Counted from the first letter of the stretch, positions 12,055-24,302 are shown. The stretch: DNA of 64,000 nt from Siphonodentalium dalli (GCA_032622095.1 CP136069.1:44616194-44680193); one strand, 5' to 3'. The notes: generated from the letters alone by a model not told the origin. A program made the numbers and translations.

Positions 12055-12204
12055 TAATGCTGTATGAGTAGTATCAAAATTCTTCCTTTTCGGCATTTAG
12101 ACCATTACATTTCAATTAAAAAATGTCCTCTTTTAAAGTTGTGCACCCCCTTTCCCTTGTTTCCTTCCAGCGCCCCTGTACTGCTTTTTTACCCATTTGG
12201 TTAT

Positions 12205-12395
12205 TTAACCCTTTCATGATGGGAGCTGTGCTGGTGCAACATTAAAAATCCTGTGCCTGTGCATTTTCTTTTATATGCGAGTCTAACACAGGGAGCCTCG
12301 CATATATAAGAGAATGCACTGGCTTACAAGGTCAAGGTAAATATTGTTAGGCCTATGTATTCTCTTGTATATGCGAGGCTTCCGATGGGAATAAT
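12205..12395 (+). mobile_element. Family C piggyBac-like MITE, right end lost (C1)
   Basis: It starts TTAACCCTTTCATGATGGGA, followed by 'gctggtgcaacattaaa'. It contains a full first hairpin ('gcgagtctaacacagggagc' centre) and half of a second, and ends abruptly near 12395. Family C differs from A and B at its ends but shares their hairpin arms. Confidence 0.75.
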
Positions 12396-12415
12396 TTTGA
12401 CATTGTGAAAAGAGC

Positions 12416-12562
12416 GCAGATAACGATGTTGTTTTCGTGGTTTTCAGTAGTAGACTGCTGGTTTTACAGTTGAACTTTTACTGTCGCAAATACCCTAAAT
12501 TTGCAATAGTAAAACCAGCGGTTTACCATTGAAGATATTGAAACACGACACGGTTATCTGCT
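12416..12562. repeat. Hairpin, ~62-bp imperfect arms
   Basis: 'gcagataacgatgtt...gctggttttac' at the left is inverted at the right as 'gtaaaaccagcgg...cggttatctgc'. It sits between two C elements and may be a separate foldback insert in the missing part of C1. The boundaries were judged by eye. Confidence 0.55.
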
Positions 12563-12613
12563 AATTCTACTGTATACTGAACTGAATGGGAGAATCAATT
12601 AGGAGAGAATGAG

Positions 12614-12860
12614 TTAACCCTTTCATGACGGGATCTGCGCTGGTGCAGCATTAAAAATCATGTGCCAGTGCATTCTATTATATATGTGAGTCTCCCATAG
12701 AGAGATTGCACTGGCTTACTAGGGCAAGGTAAATATTGATAGGCCAATGTATTATCTTATATATATGCCAGGCTCCCTACGGGAGACTCGCATATTTAAG
12801 AGAATACATTGGCACAGGGTTTTCACAAAATTTCAGGAAGCTCCAATCATCGAAGTGTTA
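12614..12860 (+). mobile_element. Family C piggyBac-like MITE (C2)
   Basis: The left end is TTAACCCTTTCATGACGGGA. Two hairpin cores are present, the first damaged ('cccatagagagattgcactg'), followed by the C-specific tail 'tttcaggaagctccaatcat'. The right TTAA is not preserved. Confidence 0.75.
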
Positions 12861-13468
12861 TCCCCCAAGGCCAATCAGTACATTAACTTGAATGAACTCA
12901 ATCAAAAAAAGAGCCCAAAAAATGAAGACGCTGCTGTATTGTGTATGCCTGCTATGTGTTAGTATAAAGTGGTTATCAGATATTGCACACATGAGCGCAC
13001 TGCAGTATAGTTATTCTTCATTTCTTATATTATGCCGGAATGAGATTGAGCCAAATTATGCCTTCACAGACATGTTTTTAACCTGATTATTCTGCAAATG
13101 AATATTTTATTCTATAGAAACCATGTGACTCCATTAATAGCACTTAATGAAGCATCTGAGGCATTTTCCGTTATTATTATCAGGCTCACACGGTGCTTAC
13201 CGCTTCTTATACCCAATATAATACTATGATGTTGTCATTCAGGGACAATGAAGCAACCATGGGCAGCTGACAAACTTCGAGAAAAGGGCACGTTTTATAG
13301 TCAGATGGCATAGATTACGAAAAGAGTACATGGTGTATACTATAAATATATATATATTAAAATACTAAAGTTTTGTAGTCATACAGCAATTTAAAGGACC
13401 TTAACTCAATATTAAACTGTATGTTTACTTGTCTCTTAGGAAGATATAGATATATAGCAAATTGCTAC
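12861..13468. other. Non-coding, nothing recognised
   Basis: The overlapping ORFs at 12747-12962 and 12892-13086 run out of C2 and have no family features. Confidence 0.45.
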
Positions 13469-13867
13469 TTAACCCTTTACCCAACAGAAGGGCCCTGTGC
13501 CAATGCATTCTCTTATATATGCGAGTCGACCATAGGTCGCCTCGCATATATAAGAGAATGCATTGGCTTAACACATTAAAAATTATAAAATTGTTAAAGA
13601 ATGTAAGAAAAAATGGTAAAAAGTGTTAAAAAAAGATTTTTTTTAGGCCAATGCATTCTCTTATATATGCGAGGCGACCTATGGTCGACTCGCATATATA
13701 AGAGAATGCATTGGCATAGGGCTAACTGTAACTATCACAATGTGGTCAAGGAGCCGGTTCCAATGATATCCATATTTGTATGGTTCTATTGAGACAGACC
13801 GAAGATATTTTAGGCTGTTGAAGCTTTATTTGGCCGGTTTTGGCCGGTTTGTTGGGTAAAGGGTTAA
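13469..13867 (+). mobile_element. Family A twin-hairpin piggyBac-like MITE (A1), complete
   Basis: The 399-bp element runs from TTAACCCTTTACCCAACAGA to TGTTGGGTAAAGGGTTAA. It carries two ~67-bp hairpins (13500-13567 and 13646-13715), separated by an AT-rich spacer, and a right arm with 'ggccggttttggccggttt'. The two hairpins are inverted relative to each other (loops CGACCATAGGTCG and CGACCTATGGTCG). Non-coding; the recurrent ORFs in it are shadows of the hairpins. Confidence 0.9.
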
Positions 13868-14472
13868 ACTACTATGCAGTATTTCTTGCAGTTCTGCTGT
13901 ATGAAGAATGAAACTTTTGAAAGTGTACTTTCTGGCCTCCCTTTACTCCCCCTCTAGGTGGAGAACAGGAGGGGCAGTTGCACCCCACTGCCCCCTGCTT
14001 TGGTGCCCCTGATTGTCCCAATAATTTAGCTATAATGTTGGTGCACAAAAATTCCTTTAAATTGAGTAACTTTATTTTTATCAATTTGTCTTTTTTGTGG
14101 TCTTTGAAATTATCTGTATGGATTATTTAAGTGCATACTAGTAGCTGTCAAAAATTTCATCAAAATGCCTGGGACAATGTGCAGCAAACCTCTAAAAAAA
14201 TGTCCTGGATTCTGTCAGCATTCGATTAAAGTAGTGTTCAGACAAGTCTGTTCAAGTGTTGCGTGCAATACATGGAAGTTGGATTACAGACAATAACACT
14301 ACATGTAAGGTGTTCAGATGGCTGCGATGTGTCAGTTAAGTTTATCTCCATTATTGCAAGCAATAGAGAGATTCTATTTTCAATGCAACGTAAGGTGTAT
14401 CGCATACCTTATATGGCCTGCAGATTCATCTCAATGATAAGTATTTAACACAAAGCTTGTAGTATCATTTGC
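13868..14472. other. Non-coding, nothing recognised
   Basis: No exon or repeat family could be supported. Confidence 0.45.
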
Positions 14473-14543
14473 AGCAGTGACTAAATCCTGAAAAATTTCA
14501 CATAATTCTGCGTGGTTTAGGGGTCGATTATTTAGGACATTAC
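14473..14543. repeat. Family E half element, left part, split by a hAT
   Basis: One E arm ('gactaaatcctgaaaaattt' through 'gattatttaggacattac') is broken just before its terminus. The missing terminal bases (ACATTACTGTAGC) reappear at 16161, on the far side of the hAT element. This fixes the insertion point exactly. Confidence 0.85.
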
Positions 14544-16159
14544 TAGGGATGGGACGATTCATCGATGTATCGTGATACACTCCTTGACGATAATCGTATC
14601 GATACAGGAGCAGCAGTATCGCGGGATCGCGATACCTAATTACTAGTGGTGTCGTTAAGGTAGTTATCAAAACGTATACCTAAATATGTGCCAATCAGTT
14701 AGTTTTATTAATGATACAAACAAAATACTCAAAAGATATTTAATGTAAGTGGAGTAACCGTCTATAGATACCATAATATGCACGATGAAATGCCATGCAG
14801 TCCCATTTTACAGCTATCGCGGCTCGCCGGCCGTTCTTATTTGACATGAATAAATCAGATATTATCAAACCAATGGAAATCGTTGATACAAGGCCCACTG
14901 ATCACGCACATGACGGCTGACGGTTTAATAGCATAACCTGCTATGATGTACATAGTAAGTTAGTAACTGTTCACCCAAAACGAAACCCAGGACAGGTTTG
15001 GACTCAGTTATGATGTTCAGTATAGAGCTGTGCATTTGTACAAAAAGGCACACATTACAGTAAGTTCATAGTAAACGGGAATATGTCAGGGATTTGGGAA
15101 GCATAAAACACTGCATTATTAATATTTCTGCGTCATAATTAGGTCAGCGAGGAACCTTCACCTTGGGTCTTCGGCTGCACCTGCCCTTGGTCTCTCCACT
15201 CAATTCATAGTCCCTATCAATACTCTCTTAGTAATAACTAGTTCTGCCAATCCAGATTTTCAGTTAAGTGCAGAGAACCACTGCAGATTGGAATTAAGTG
15301 GAATAAAAACACTTAAAACACAGAGCGATTACTGTTGCCAACATGACTTATATTTAAATCAATCCCGTCGGTGACCCCAATCACCAACGCGACGAAATTT
15401 TGGTACCACGTGTTGCGTTCTAAAAATAGATTGCTTATAGTGGATTCGTATAGATGACGAAATATGAGGGAGACAGAGAAGAATGTTTGATCGAAAGCAT
15501 TTGAATTACGTCACAAAACTTGTTGCTGGTTCTGGCTGGTTAATAAATAGTTGTCACCTGAATGGAATAAAATTTAAACATAAGTTCTTTAGTTCAAATT
15601 AAACGATCACGCATAGATGGGTTCATGTTTGTTGTGTGTCTTAAACTGTTAATCGGGCGTCGCTCGGCACGATCGAAGCGCATACAAATAAATAGCACCA
15701 ACAGGGCCTTTTTTGTCGAAGTGTTCACCCAAGTAAAATGAAGGCACATGGTTCACCTGACCGAGAACAACACGGTAGCCGAGTCAAAATTGCCACATTC
15801 CGACACATTATTGAATATGGAGGCCGATAATTTGACTATCAAGTCGATTCGAGTGAAAAATAAACACACACAAAAAAAACGTAACGTCAGTTGTGTTATA
15901 TAACTTATATGCATAATATATTGTTAATGAACTTAATGTTTAGTATCAAATCAATGAAATATTATTATTAAATTCTTAATACTATTAGTATTCAATTTTG
16001 TTGATATTTATTCAGCAACATATTACTGTTTATCAAAAGGAAATCATCTTAAACAAAAGTTACATGACTGTAAAAAAAATATCGCGATACATATCGTATC
16101 GCGAATTGAATATCGCGATACGTATCGTATCACGAAATTAGCGTATCGTCCCATCCCTA
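14544..16159. mobile_element. Non-autonomous hAT transposon, 1.6 kb
   Basis: The ends are TAGGGATGGGACGAT and, inverted, CGTCCCATCCCTA. The 8-bp duplication GACATTAC (14536-14543 and 16160-16167) is perfect, and the interrupted E arm proves it. Subterminal regions carry many 'atcgtatcg' and 'tatcgcgatac' motifs. No transposase-like frame was found in the interior. It is younger than the E copy it split. Confidence 0.9.
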
Positions 16160-16549
16160 GACATTACTGTAGCAATGCTCTTTTATCCCATGAAGAATGA
16201 ATGTAACCAATCCCCTCTGCCACCCCCTCCCTGCCTTCTACGGCACCCCTATAAATATGCCATTAGTGGCACTAAGTTTAGTTTTATAAAAGAATTTTGG
16301 TTGTTACCCTCCTAGTGGTAGGAACCCTCAATACAGCTTAAAGGATCAACATGATAACATAATAGTGTAAAAAGTTATGCATTCTGGTCCGATATATTCT
16401 TTGCAAAGCCAGGTGGTTAGCAGAATGCTCTCACACACTAGTAGAAGCTTACGTGATTGACGTTTTTTCCTACTGCCAGACAAAACGGCAATGATTGAGA
16501 TTACCAGGGAGATTGTCAGTCTTCTGAGAGGATTGTTCTGAGAGAAAAT
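16160..16549. other. E terminus (to 16172), then non-coding
   Basis: After the remaining E end there is no recognised feature. Confidence 0.5.
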
Positions 16550-18098
16550 ATAGAAACCACGTGTCTCCATTAATGCTTGTTAATAGCCCATCCTTACCAA
16601 TATCATTGTCAGTGAAGACTCGCCACTCTCCACTCTAATACATCGGATTGTTTTCTTGTTTGGATGTTATGGACACGGACAGGTACTAAACCTTACTAAT
16701 ATTTGGGGAGGGGAATGAATTGATTTCATAGTTGAATAATATGCAGGGATGTCTTACATGAGGGTGGTTGTGCCTAACTAAATTTTCAACAAGTAGTTAA
16801 AAGTTTTATGTCTGAATCAACAGTTGAAATTTTCAGACTGAAAAAATAGGTTGAGATTGGTTATAAAGTGTAAATAAAAAATGTAGATTTTAGTGGAAGA
16901 GTTGAATAATTTCCTACTGTTAATCAAAGTAAACTCTCATATAAACGCCCCAAGTTTGTAGATTTCTGATGATATACCGGTAGGGTGTGGTGCAGGCAGA
17001 AATTCTGGACTGGGGCTGAGAGAGGAGGGGGGGGGGGGGGTGCTTGAGAAAGAATATAGAAACCACATGTCTCCATTAATGCTTGTTAATAGCCCATCCT
17101 TACTGATATTATGGACAAAGACAGGTACTAAACATTACTAATATTTGGGGAGGGGGAATGAATTGATTTCACAGTTGAATAATAATCAGGATTGTCTTAC
17201 ATGAGGGTGGTTGTACCTGACTAACTTTTCAACAAGTAGTTAAAGTGACGCGTGAAACACTAGTAGGGTGATAAAATAGAAATGGTGAATAATCTTCCTC
17301 AAAGTACCGGGTAGCTATTTTTTTTACAAATATTACATCCAAATTAACAACACACTCCGCTATTCTTATATATTAATGAAATGCAGTGACTCTCGAAGGC
17401 GACATCATTTTTGTAAGTTTATCATCGATAGTTGCGTCCCGTAAATATTTACATTTGAGCGTAGTTCGGATGACTTTTTCTAAGGAGTGGCACAGTTGAT
17501 TTGCTTCAGATTTACGGCTATGTTTGTAGAATTGAATACTAACTGAAATGTTTCACTTACCCAAGCAAGTCCATAATATGTCTTAAAAAAATTTATGCCT
17601 CTGTCAATGGCTGAGAATTTCAGACTGGAAAGTAGGTTGAGATTGTTCCAATATTTAAATTTTTCAACCAATGGTTATAATGTGTAAATATTGTGGCTTT
17701 TAGTGCAAGAGTTGAAATAAATTTCCTGCTGTCAATCAAAGTAATCTCTCAAATAAACGCCCCAAGTTGGAAAATTTCTGATGATATACCAGTAGGGTGT
17801 GGTGCAGGCAGAAAATTCTTGACTGAGGACAAGAGGATGGGCCCTGAGAAAGATTACATAAACCACATTTCTCCACTAATGCTTGTAATCCTTTAATACC
17901 AATTGATATCATTGTGATGACTCTCCACTCATTACTCTGATACTAGTATATTGAATTGTTTTCACATATGGATGTTATGGACACCGACAGTTATTAAACC
18001 TTACTAATATTTGGGGAGGTGAATGAATTATTTTCACAGTTGAATAATAACAATACCATCCTTTATCATTGGCAGTGATGTTTCTCTGCTCTGGACTC
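16550..18098. repeat. Family J long tandem repeat, three copies before A2
   Basis: Blocks at about 16550, 17055 and 17850 share 'tctccattaatgcttgttaa', 'ggatgttatggacac', 'cttactaatatttggggagg' and 'aataaacgccccaagttg'. A fourth copy continues at 20684 after the A2 insertion. The second copy also has an extra ~360 bp (about 17243-17605), probably another insertion. A run of about 13 G ends near 17040. Confidence 0.75.
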
Positions 18099-18421
18099 TT
18101 AACCCTTTACCCAACAAACCGGCCAAAACCGGCCAAATAAAGCTTCAACAGCCTAAAATATCTTGGGTCTGTCTCAATAAAACCATACAAATATGGATAT
18201 CATTGGAACCGGCTCATTGACTACATTGTGATGGTTACAGTTATGCCATGTGCCAATGCATTCTCTTATATATGCGAGTCGACCATAGGTCGCCTCGCAT
18301 ATATAAGAGAATGCATTGGCCTAAAAAAAATCTTTTTTTAACACTTTTTACCATTTTTATGTTTACCCATACCATAGTATGGTAAACATAGTGTCGTTGC
18401 CCGGATTGACCACTCGTCGTT

Positions 18422-18442
18422 AGTCCGTCCGTCCGTCCGTCC

Positions 18443-18487
<45 letters not shown>
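18422..18487. repeat. (GTCC)n/(GTCT)n microsatellite
   Basis: About 16 tetranucleotide units. The minus-strand ORF at 18338-18661 encodes TDRQ repeats only because of this tract. Confidence 0.95.
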
Positions 18488-18488
<1 letters not shown>

Positions 18489-20026
18489 AGACACTTTACG
18501 CATGGTGCGATAACTGAAATATTTTCTATCTGATCAGAACCAAATTTTTTATATGAATTTCTCAGCACCAAATACAGATCGAGTTCGAATATGGGTTTGA
18601 TCCGAGTTTTTTTAACTGAGTTATGGCCCTTTTTCGACTTAGAATTCATGCATGCTGCCATAACTCAAAAAAAAATTATCTGACCATAACCAAATTTGGT
18701 ATGTGAGTTGCTGAGCCAAAAATACATATCGAGTTCGAATATGGGTTTGATATGATATTTTTTAATGGAGTTATGGCCCTTTGACTTATAATTCATGAAT
18801 GCTTCGATAAATCTACAATTTTTTCACTGATAGGAACCTAATTTTATATGTGAGTTTCTCAACTCAAAATACAGATCAAGTTCGAATATGGGTTTGATCC
18901 AGTACTTTTTAATGGGGTTATGGCCCTTTGATTATTTTATTCATGGCTAAAATATATCAAAGATACACAGGTGGCACTGTCTAGATAATATCTAATAAAT
19001 CAGTTTCACAATGCTATGCAGACACAGAGATAGCATATCCAGTTACAATGCCATGAAGTTCTCTCTCTCTTGTTAACTAAGAATTGAACAGATTTGAGAT
19101 TTGCTTAAAATATATAACTGTAGCAGCTTACAGCTCTGGTATCAGTAATGGAGACTAGAGATAATCTCTATTATTGATAAAGAAATCTGATATTCACTGC
19201 TGCACTTTAATAGCTATATGTTGTTTATTGCATTTCCATAGTGTGTTGAGAGTGACTTCTCAGGATTTATCAACTCCAACATACTAGTAGCTCCCTGGTC
19301 TTGCATGGATTTTGGGATTAAAATTAACCCATTCCATAGACAAATGATATCTGATAGGCAGATATTAAATTATATCTTTCACTTTGAGCCAGGTTCAGTA
19401 AGGATTTCTTAAAACATTAGAGGAATTGTCTTATTTTGAAATTCCCTCTATTGCATTTGGGGTGCAGGATAATAATAATGTTGCTTGTATTCTTGAGACT
19501 GACTTATTGTGTGGGCTTCTAAATCCATATACATGCATTTATAGACTATTTTGATCAGTTCATTAGTGTGATTAAGATCAACTCCTTGCTATCTCATTTA
19601 ATAACTCAAATATTTGTCATTGATTATATTATATTTCAAGTCATAGTTTATGATAACAGACCCCTAACCTGTATAGAGAGGGTCATTTGGTTTAATTGCT
19701 TTAAAATATTAACAAAATTAACACACCCATTCCATAGACATACAGTATGCTATCCAATGTAATGAATTTAATATCTTCAATCTCATATCCCACCTCTAGT
19801 TATCTCATAATTATGCATTAAAGTATGTTATATCCAATCATTATCAATCATATTTTACTAAAAAAAATTAATATCTTTAACTATTATGTACGGTTCTTCT
19901 GTCTGACCATTGTCTGAGCTCTATAAGACTATATATCTATTTTAAACTGACTTAATGGATTGGAATCAAATGCCATATCCATGTTCATATGGAAGGTGCC
20001 CAATAAGGCTTATGCCACTTGTGAAC

Positions 20027-20434
20027 TTAAAGGTACTCAACCAATTTGATGGTCCCCATATCATCAGATTCCAACAACAATTCCGCTTCAGTTATCAGAA
20101 TTGATTAATTGCCCAAAAATAATGCTAACTACAGTCCACTATAGTATAAAATTGCCCAAAACCTGTTATTTATCAACATTTGTACAATGAAATTTTGCTG
20201 CTTTGTCATATATCTGACACAAAAAAGCCACTTGATTATAGAGTTATCCATCTTCATCGACTTTCATACGGCCACTAAATATTCCAGGTGGTTAAAGATA
20301 ATGGATTTAAAAAATTGATATCTGCTTACTCTGAATTTGATGAATGGGTTCCTCGATTTGAATAAAATATTTGTTACCCCTGAAGCCAAATAAATAGTAA
20401 CTGAGGGGTGCTTAATCGGATCGAGCAGCTTTAA
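20027..20434 (+). mobile_element. Family H TTAA-ended element (H2)
   Basis: It starts TTAAAGGTACTCAACC and ends GAGCAGCTTTAA, with the same internal blocks as H1 and H3. Being nested in the A2 insertion, it is at least the third layer at this site. Confidence 0.75.
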
Positions 20435-20683
20435 TAGTAAGGTGTGAATTGTTGAAAAGGTTGGTGTAAGGATTTATGAAAATAGCTAATCGTTATCGCC
20501 AAGGTATGGTTTAAACATCTGCCGATCGTGATCGGCCTCTCGTTTCTTACATTCTTTAACAATTTTAGATTTTTAATGTGTTAAGCCAATGCATTCTCTT
20601 ATATATGCGAGGCGACCTATGGTCGACTCGCATATATAGGAGAATGCATTGGCACAGGGCCCTTCTGTTGGGTAAAGGGTTAA

Positions 20684-21439
20684 TACATTGGACTGTTTTC
20701 ATGTGGATATTATGGACATGGACAGGTACCAGACATGTTAAGTTTTGAAAATAGCAATCCGGGAGATGTTTGCAGGAGGGACCACCTCCAATTTCCGACC
20801 ACATTTCTTGTTCATCTTTCAGGTACTAAACCTTACTAATACAGTATGTGGGGAGGGGGAATGAATGGATTTCATAGTCAAAGCTAATTAATAGGGCATG
20901 GTTGTTAGAAATTTCACGCTTCAAACAACAACTTCAACAAGAGTTAAATATTTCAGACTGCAAAATAGATTGACAATTCTCTGATATTTTAAATGATTTC
21001 CCATTGTTGTAACATTTTCCAACCATTGTGTGATAATATTTATATATAAAATGTGTGTTTTTCAAACCAAGAAGGTGAATATTTTCCTATCAAATCAACT
21101 GGTACTCCAGATTCCACAAAACAGATTGGCGTGCAGTTTTTATACCACCAAATTATTGAAATTATGTACAGTTTTTAGCCCAATTATGAACTTTAGTACC
21201 ATACTACTTGACATTACTTCAGAAAATATGAGAAAATGATTGGTATATAAGCATGAAATTTATGTCTTGTATTTGGATATACATGTAATTCCCTATATAT
21301 TTTAACTGGTAAACATGCAGGTTTCACTCATCTCTGTCTATAATCACTGATATTCAGGATTCAGGGGAGGGGAGACACCCCCAGAAAGCCTTATCTAAAC
21401 AAATTTATCGACTCATCAAATTCAATAAATCATGGAAAT
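20684..21439. other. Fourth family J copy, then non-coding
   Basis: About 20684-21000 continues the J repeat interrupted by A2. The rest shows nothing recognised. The last eight bases before 21440 (ATGGAAAT) are the G3 target duplication. Confidence 0.6.
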
Positions 21440-21861
21440 CAAGCATGCAAATAGTGTGTCTGTAATTTGCAGAATGAGGTCCCCAGAGGGTGAATTTAGT
21501 GACGCTATCCCACACAGCAGGCTAGCATCACCAAATTCACCCACGAGGAACCTTATTCTGCTTAGGTCTCAACTGCTATGGGAGACCTAGGATTAGATTG
21601 AAGTTCCCCATTTAAAATTGGTGATGTTCACCCATTAGTCACCTCGATTATGCATTTTATGCAAATTAGGGGATATAGAAACTTCCCAGAAGGGAAAAAG
21701 TAACTAAAAACCAATGTTAATATGAGACTATAGATACTTCACAGAAGATGAGGCCAAAGCAGAATGAGGTCCCCAGAAGGTGAATTTGGTGATGCTAGCA
21801 TCACTAAATTTACCCTATGGTAACCTAATTCTGCAAATGTCAGACACTATTTGCAGGCTTG
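21440..21861. mobile_element. Family G hAT-like MITE (G3), perfect 8-bp TSD
   Basis: The ends are CAAGCATG and CAGGCTTG, and ATGGAAAT flanks both sides (21432-21439, 21862-21869). Subterminal inverted repeats and the central 'gattatgcattttatgcaaa' block match the family. Confidence 0.88.
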
Positions 21862-22022
21862 ATGGAAATTGGAAATTCAGGAATATAATACAGTGTATTC
21901 TAGCTAAGCATACAACAGAAAACAAATTTTCTTGAACTTCGTCCCAGTAAAAATCCATCACTAATCTCCCATGCTGTCAAATACAGAGAAAACATGGTCT
22001 GGTTATAGGATTGCTTCATGTC

Positions 22023-22423
22023 TTAACCCATTACCCAACAAAACGGCCAAAACCGGCCAAATAAAGCTTCAACAGCCTAAAATATCTTCGGTCTGTCTCA
22101 ATAGAACCATACAAATATGGATATCATTGGAACCGGCTCTTTGACCACATTGTGATGGTTACAGTTATGCCCTGTGCCAATGCATTCTCTTATATATGCG
22201 AGTCGACCATAGGTCGCCTCGCATATATAAGAGAATGGCATTGGCCTAAAAAAAATCGTTTTTTAACACTTTTTACCATTTTTTCTTACATTCTTTAACA
22301 ATTTTATAATTTTTAATGTGTTAAGCCAATGCATTCTCTTATATATGCGAGGCGACCTATGGTCGAATCGCATATATAAGAGAATGCATTGGCACAGGGC
22401 CCTTCTGTTGGGTAAAGGGTTAA
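22023..22423 (-). mobile_element. Family A twin-hairpin MITE (A3), complete
   Basis: Runs from TTAACCCATTACCCAACAAA to TTGGGTAAAGGGTTAA with both hairpins intact apart from single-base changes. It lies in the opposite orientation to A1. Confidence 0.9.
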
Positions 22424-22654
22424 AAAACTTTATACCCTAAATCGTCTGTTTGGATAGGCTGACACATATCACATATGCCTCAGGACAACGTAGTATTAAA
22501 CTCGATCAATGTTAGATGATATCTACTGCTTATTTCTTTTTACAATATTCTCCCTTTGGGAAAATAACATCAGAGTAGAATGAGGTAACCAGTGTTACTC
22601 ATGTTAGACACAATGTACTGGTATATACATGTATTCAACCCATTCTCTTCTGCA

Positions 22655-23276
22655 TATATATATTTCCCATCTCGTTTTCTTTCTATACTAAAGCATCATT
22701 GATGAGTAGTTTAGGAAATATTCAGATAATAAGTTCAACAAGTTTGTTGAACTTATTATCTGAACATGAACATTTCCCACCAATTAAACTTATAATCTGA
22801 ACATTTCCACCAATTGAACTTATTATCTGAACATTTCGCACCAGTTAATAGAAATCCTTCTGCACGTGTGGTATCTGTCGTCTTGATTATATATTTCATG
22901 ACCCTCCCTCTAGATGAATAATAGACCAATCCCATGTATACTTTTATAACTGAAAGGGTTAAAAGTATATATATTTCCCATCTCGTTTTCTTTCTATACT
23001 AAAGCATCATTGATGAGTAGTTTAGGAAATATTCAGATAATAAGTTCAACAAGTTTGTTGAACTTATTATCTGAACATGAACATTTCCCACCAATTAAAC
23101 TTATAATCTGAACATTTCCACCAATTGAACTTATTATCTGAACATTTCGCACCAGTTAATAGAAATCCTTCTGCACGTGTGGTATCTGTCGTCTTGATTA
23201 TATATTTCATGACCCTCCCTCTAGATGAATAATAGACCAATCCAATGTATACTTTTATAACTGAAAGGGTTAAAAG
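22655..23276. repeat. Recent tandem duplication (~311 bp) of a family D element
   Basis: Two copies of a family D block ('tttctatactaaagcatcat', the 'gataataagttcaac' hairpin, 'gaaagggttaaaagta') are almost identical; I saw one substitution ('caatcccatg' against 'caatccaatg'). The duplication is therefore much younger than the element itself. Confidence 0.85.
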
Positions 23277-23286
23277 TACATGTACA

Positions 23287-23503
23287 TACAGTAATGCTCT
23301 AAGTAATCGACTTCTTAACCACAGAAGAATTATGGGTAACTTTTCAGGATTTAGTCGGAAATATGGCTTCTTGCCATTCATCGGAAAGCTCTCCCCGAGA
23401 GCTTTCCGATGAATGGCAACAAGCCATATTTTCGACTAAATCCTGAAAAGTTACCCATAATTCTGCTGTGGTTAAGAAGTCGATTACTTAGAGCATTACT
23501 GTA
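23287..23503. mobile_element. Family E foldback MITE (E7), complete
   Basis: A near-perfect palindrome between TACAGTAATGCTC and GAGCATTACTGTA, with arms joined at 'gctctccccgagagctttcc'. The similar ORFs on the two strands (23067-23381 and 23409-23645) come from this symmetry. Confidence 0.9.
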
Positions 23504-24029
23504 CTTGAATGGTCTATTCTTCATTTGGAAATTTTCTTCTATGGTATTTCTTCAGAATTGCATGAAATTCTATTGGGATTCTATGACTTTTTCTATGCCA
23601 TTGCCTTTTACCGTAGCTTACATTGAGGGCTGTTTCCTGGGATGATTGGATAATATAAACTGGTGACATGCAGAGAAACATCATATTGATTTCCATTCGT
23701 TCATTTGTAGGTATGGCTATTCATTGAACTTATTATCTGAACATCCCTACCAATGTATTAATGGGAATAAAATAACTACCCATCAATGATAATCCAGACA
23801 ACAAATGGTTATATACTGCGTAATTACATGTATGCAGCTAAACCTCTGTTTGTATAGGCAGACACATATGACATTTACCTCACGACATTGCTGTAAACTG
23901 GATCAATGTTGGATGATATTGCTGTTTACTTTAATGTCGCTTTTTACAATATTGTCCCTTTGGGAAAACAACATCGATAGTCAACACGTGGATGAGGTAA
24001 CATGTTTTACACAGTCACAATGTATATCC
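23504..24029. other. Non-coding, with family D fragments
   Basis: About 23725-23800 has 'gaacttattatctgaacatc' and 'aataactacccatcaatga' remnants of family D. No exon seen. Confidence 0.5.
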
Positions 24030-24302
24030 CAGTCATGATGGGAGCTATGCTGGTGCAGCATTAAAGACCCTGTGCCAGTGCATTCTCTTATATATGCGAG
24101 TCTCCTATAGTCGAGACTCACATATATAAGAGAATACACTGGCTTACAAGGTCATGGTAATTATTGTTAGGCTAACAGAGGCTAATGTATTTTCTTATAC
24201 CGGTATATGTGAGGCTCCCTATGGGAGACTCACATATATAAGGGAATGCATTGGAACAGGGTTTTCGCAAAATTTCAGGAAGCTCCTGTCATAGAAGGGA
24301 TA
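24030..24302 (+). mobile_element. Family C twin-hairpin MITE (C3)
   Basis: 'tcatgatgggagctatgctg', two hairpin cores and the C tail 'tttcaggaagctcctgtcat'. The left TTAACCCTT is eroded. Confidence 0.75.

Larger units (their letters stand above)
18359..20542. mobile_element. Insertion inside A2, ~2.2 kb, with GTCC/GTCT repeat and H2
   Basis: It begins 'atgtttacccataccatagt', followed by a (GTCC)n(GTCT)n microsatellite at about 18422-18487. Three ~130-bp diverged units containing 'gttcgaatatgggtttgat' and 'gttatggccct' come next, then unrecognised sequence. An inverted 'ggtatggtttaaacat' near 20500 may be the partner of the left end. Family H element H2 (20027-20434) lies inside. The precise class is unknown. 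Confidence 0.6.
18099..20683 (-). mobile_element. Family A MITE (A2), split by a ~2.2-kb insertion
   Basis: The left part 18099-18358 runs from TTAACCCTTTACCCAACAAA through one hairpin to 'aacactttttaccattttt'. The right part 20543-20683 resumes at 'tttcttacattctttaac', carries the second hairpin and ends TTGGGTAAAGGGTTAA. Intact copies (22023-22423, 60082-60477) read straight across this join. A2 lies within a family J copy at TTAA: 'ggactc' before and 'tacattgg' after match the uninterrupted J copy near 16637. Confidence 0.88.

Noticed and set aside
18338-18661. 107-aa ORF with TDRQ repeats
   Set aside because: It reads through a GTCC/GTCT microsatellite.
23067-23645. Paired ORFs starting MNGKKPYFRLNPEKL on both strands
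   Set aside because: They come from the two arms of the family E palindrome; the same peptide appears in inverted orientation.
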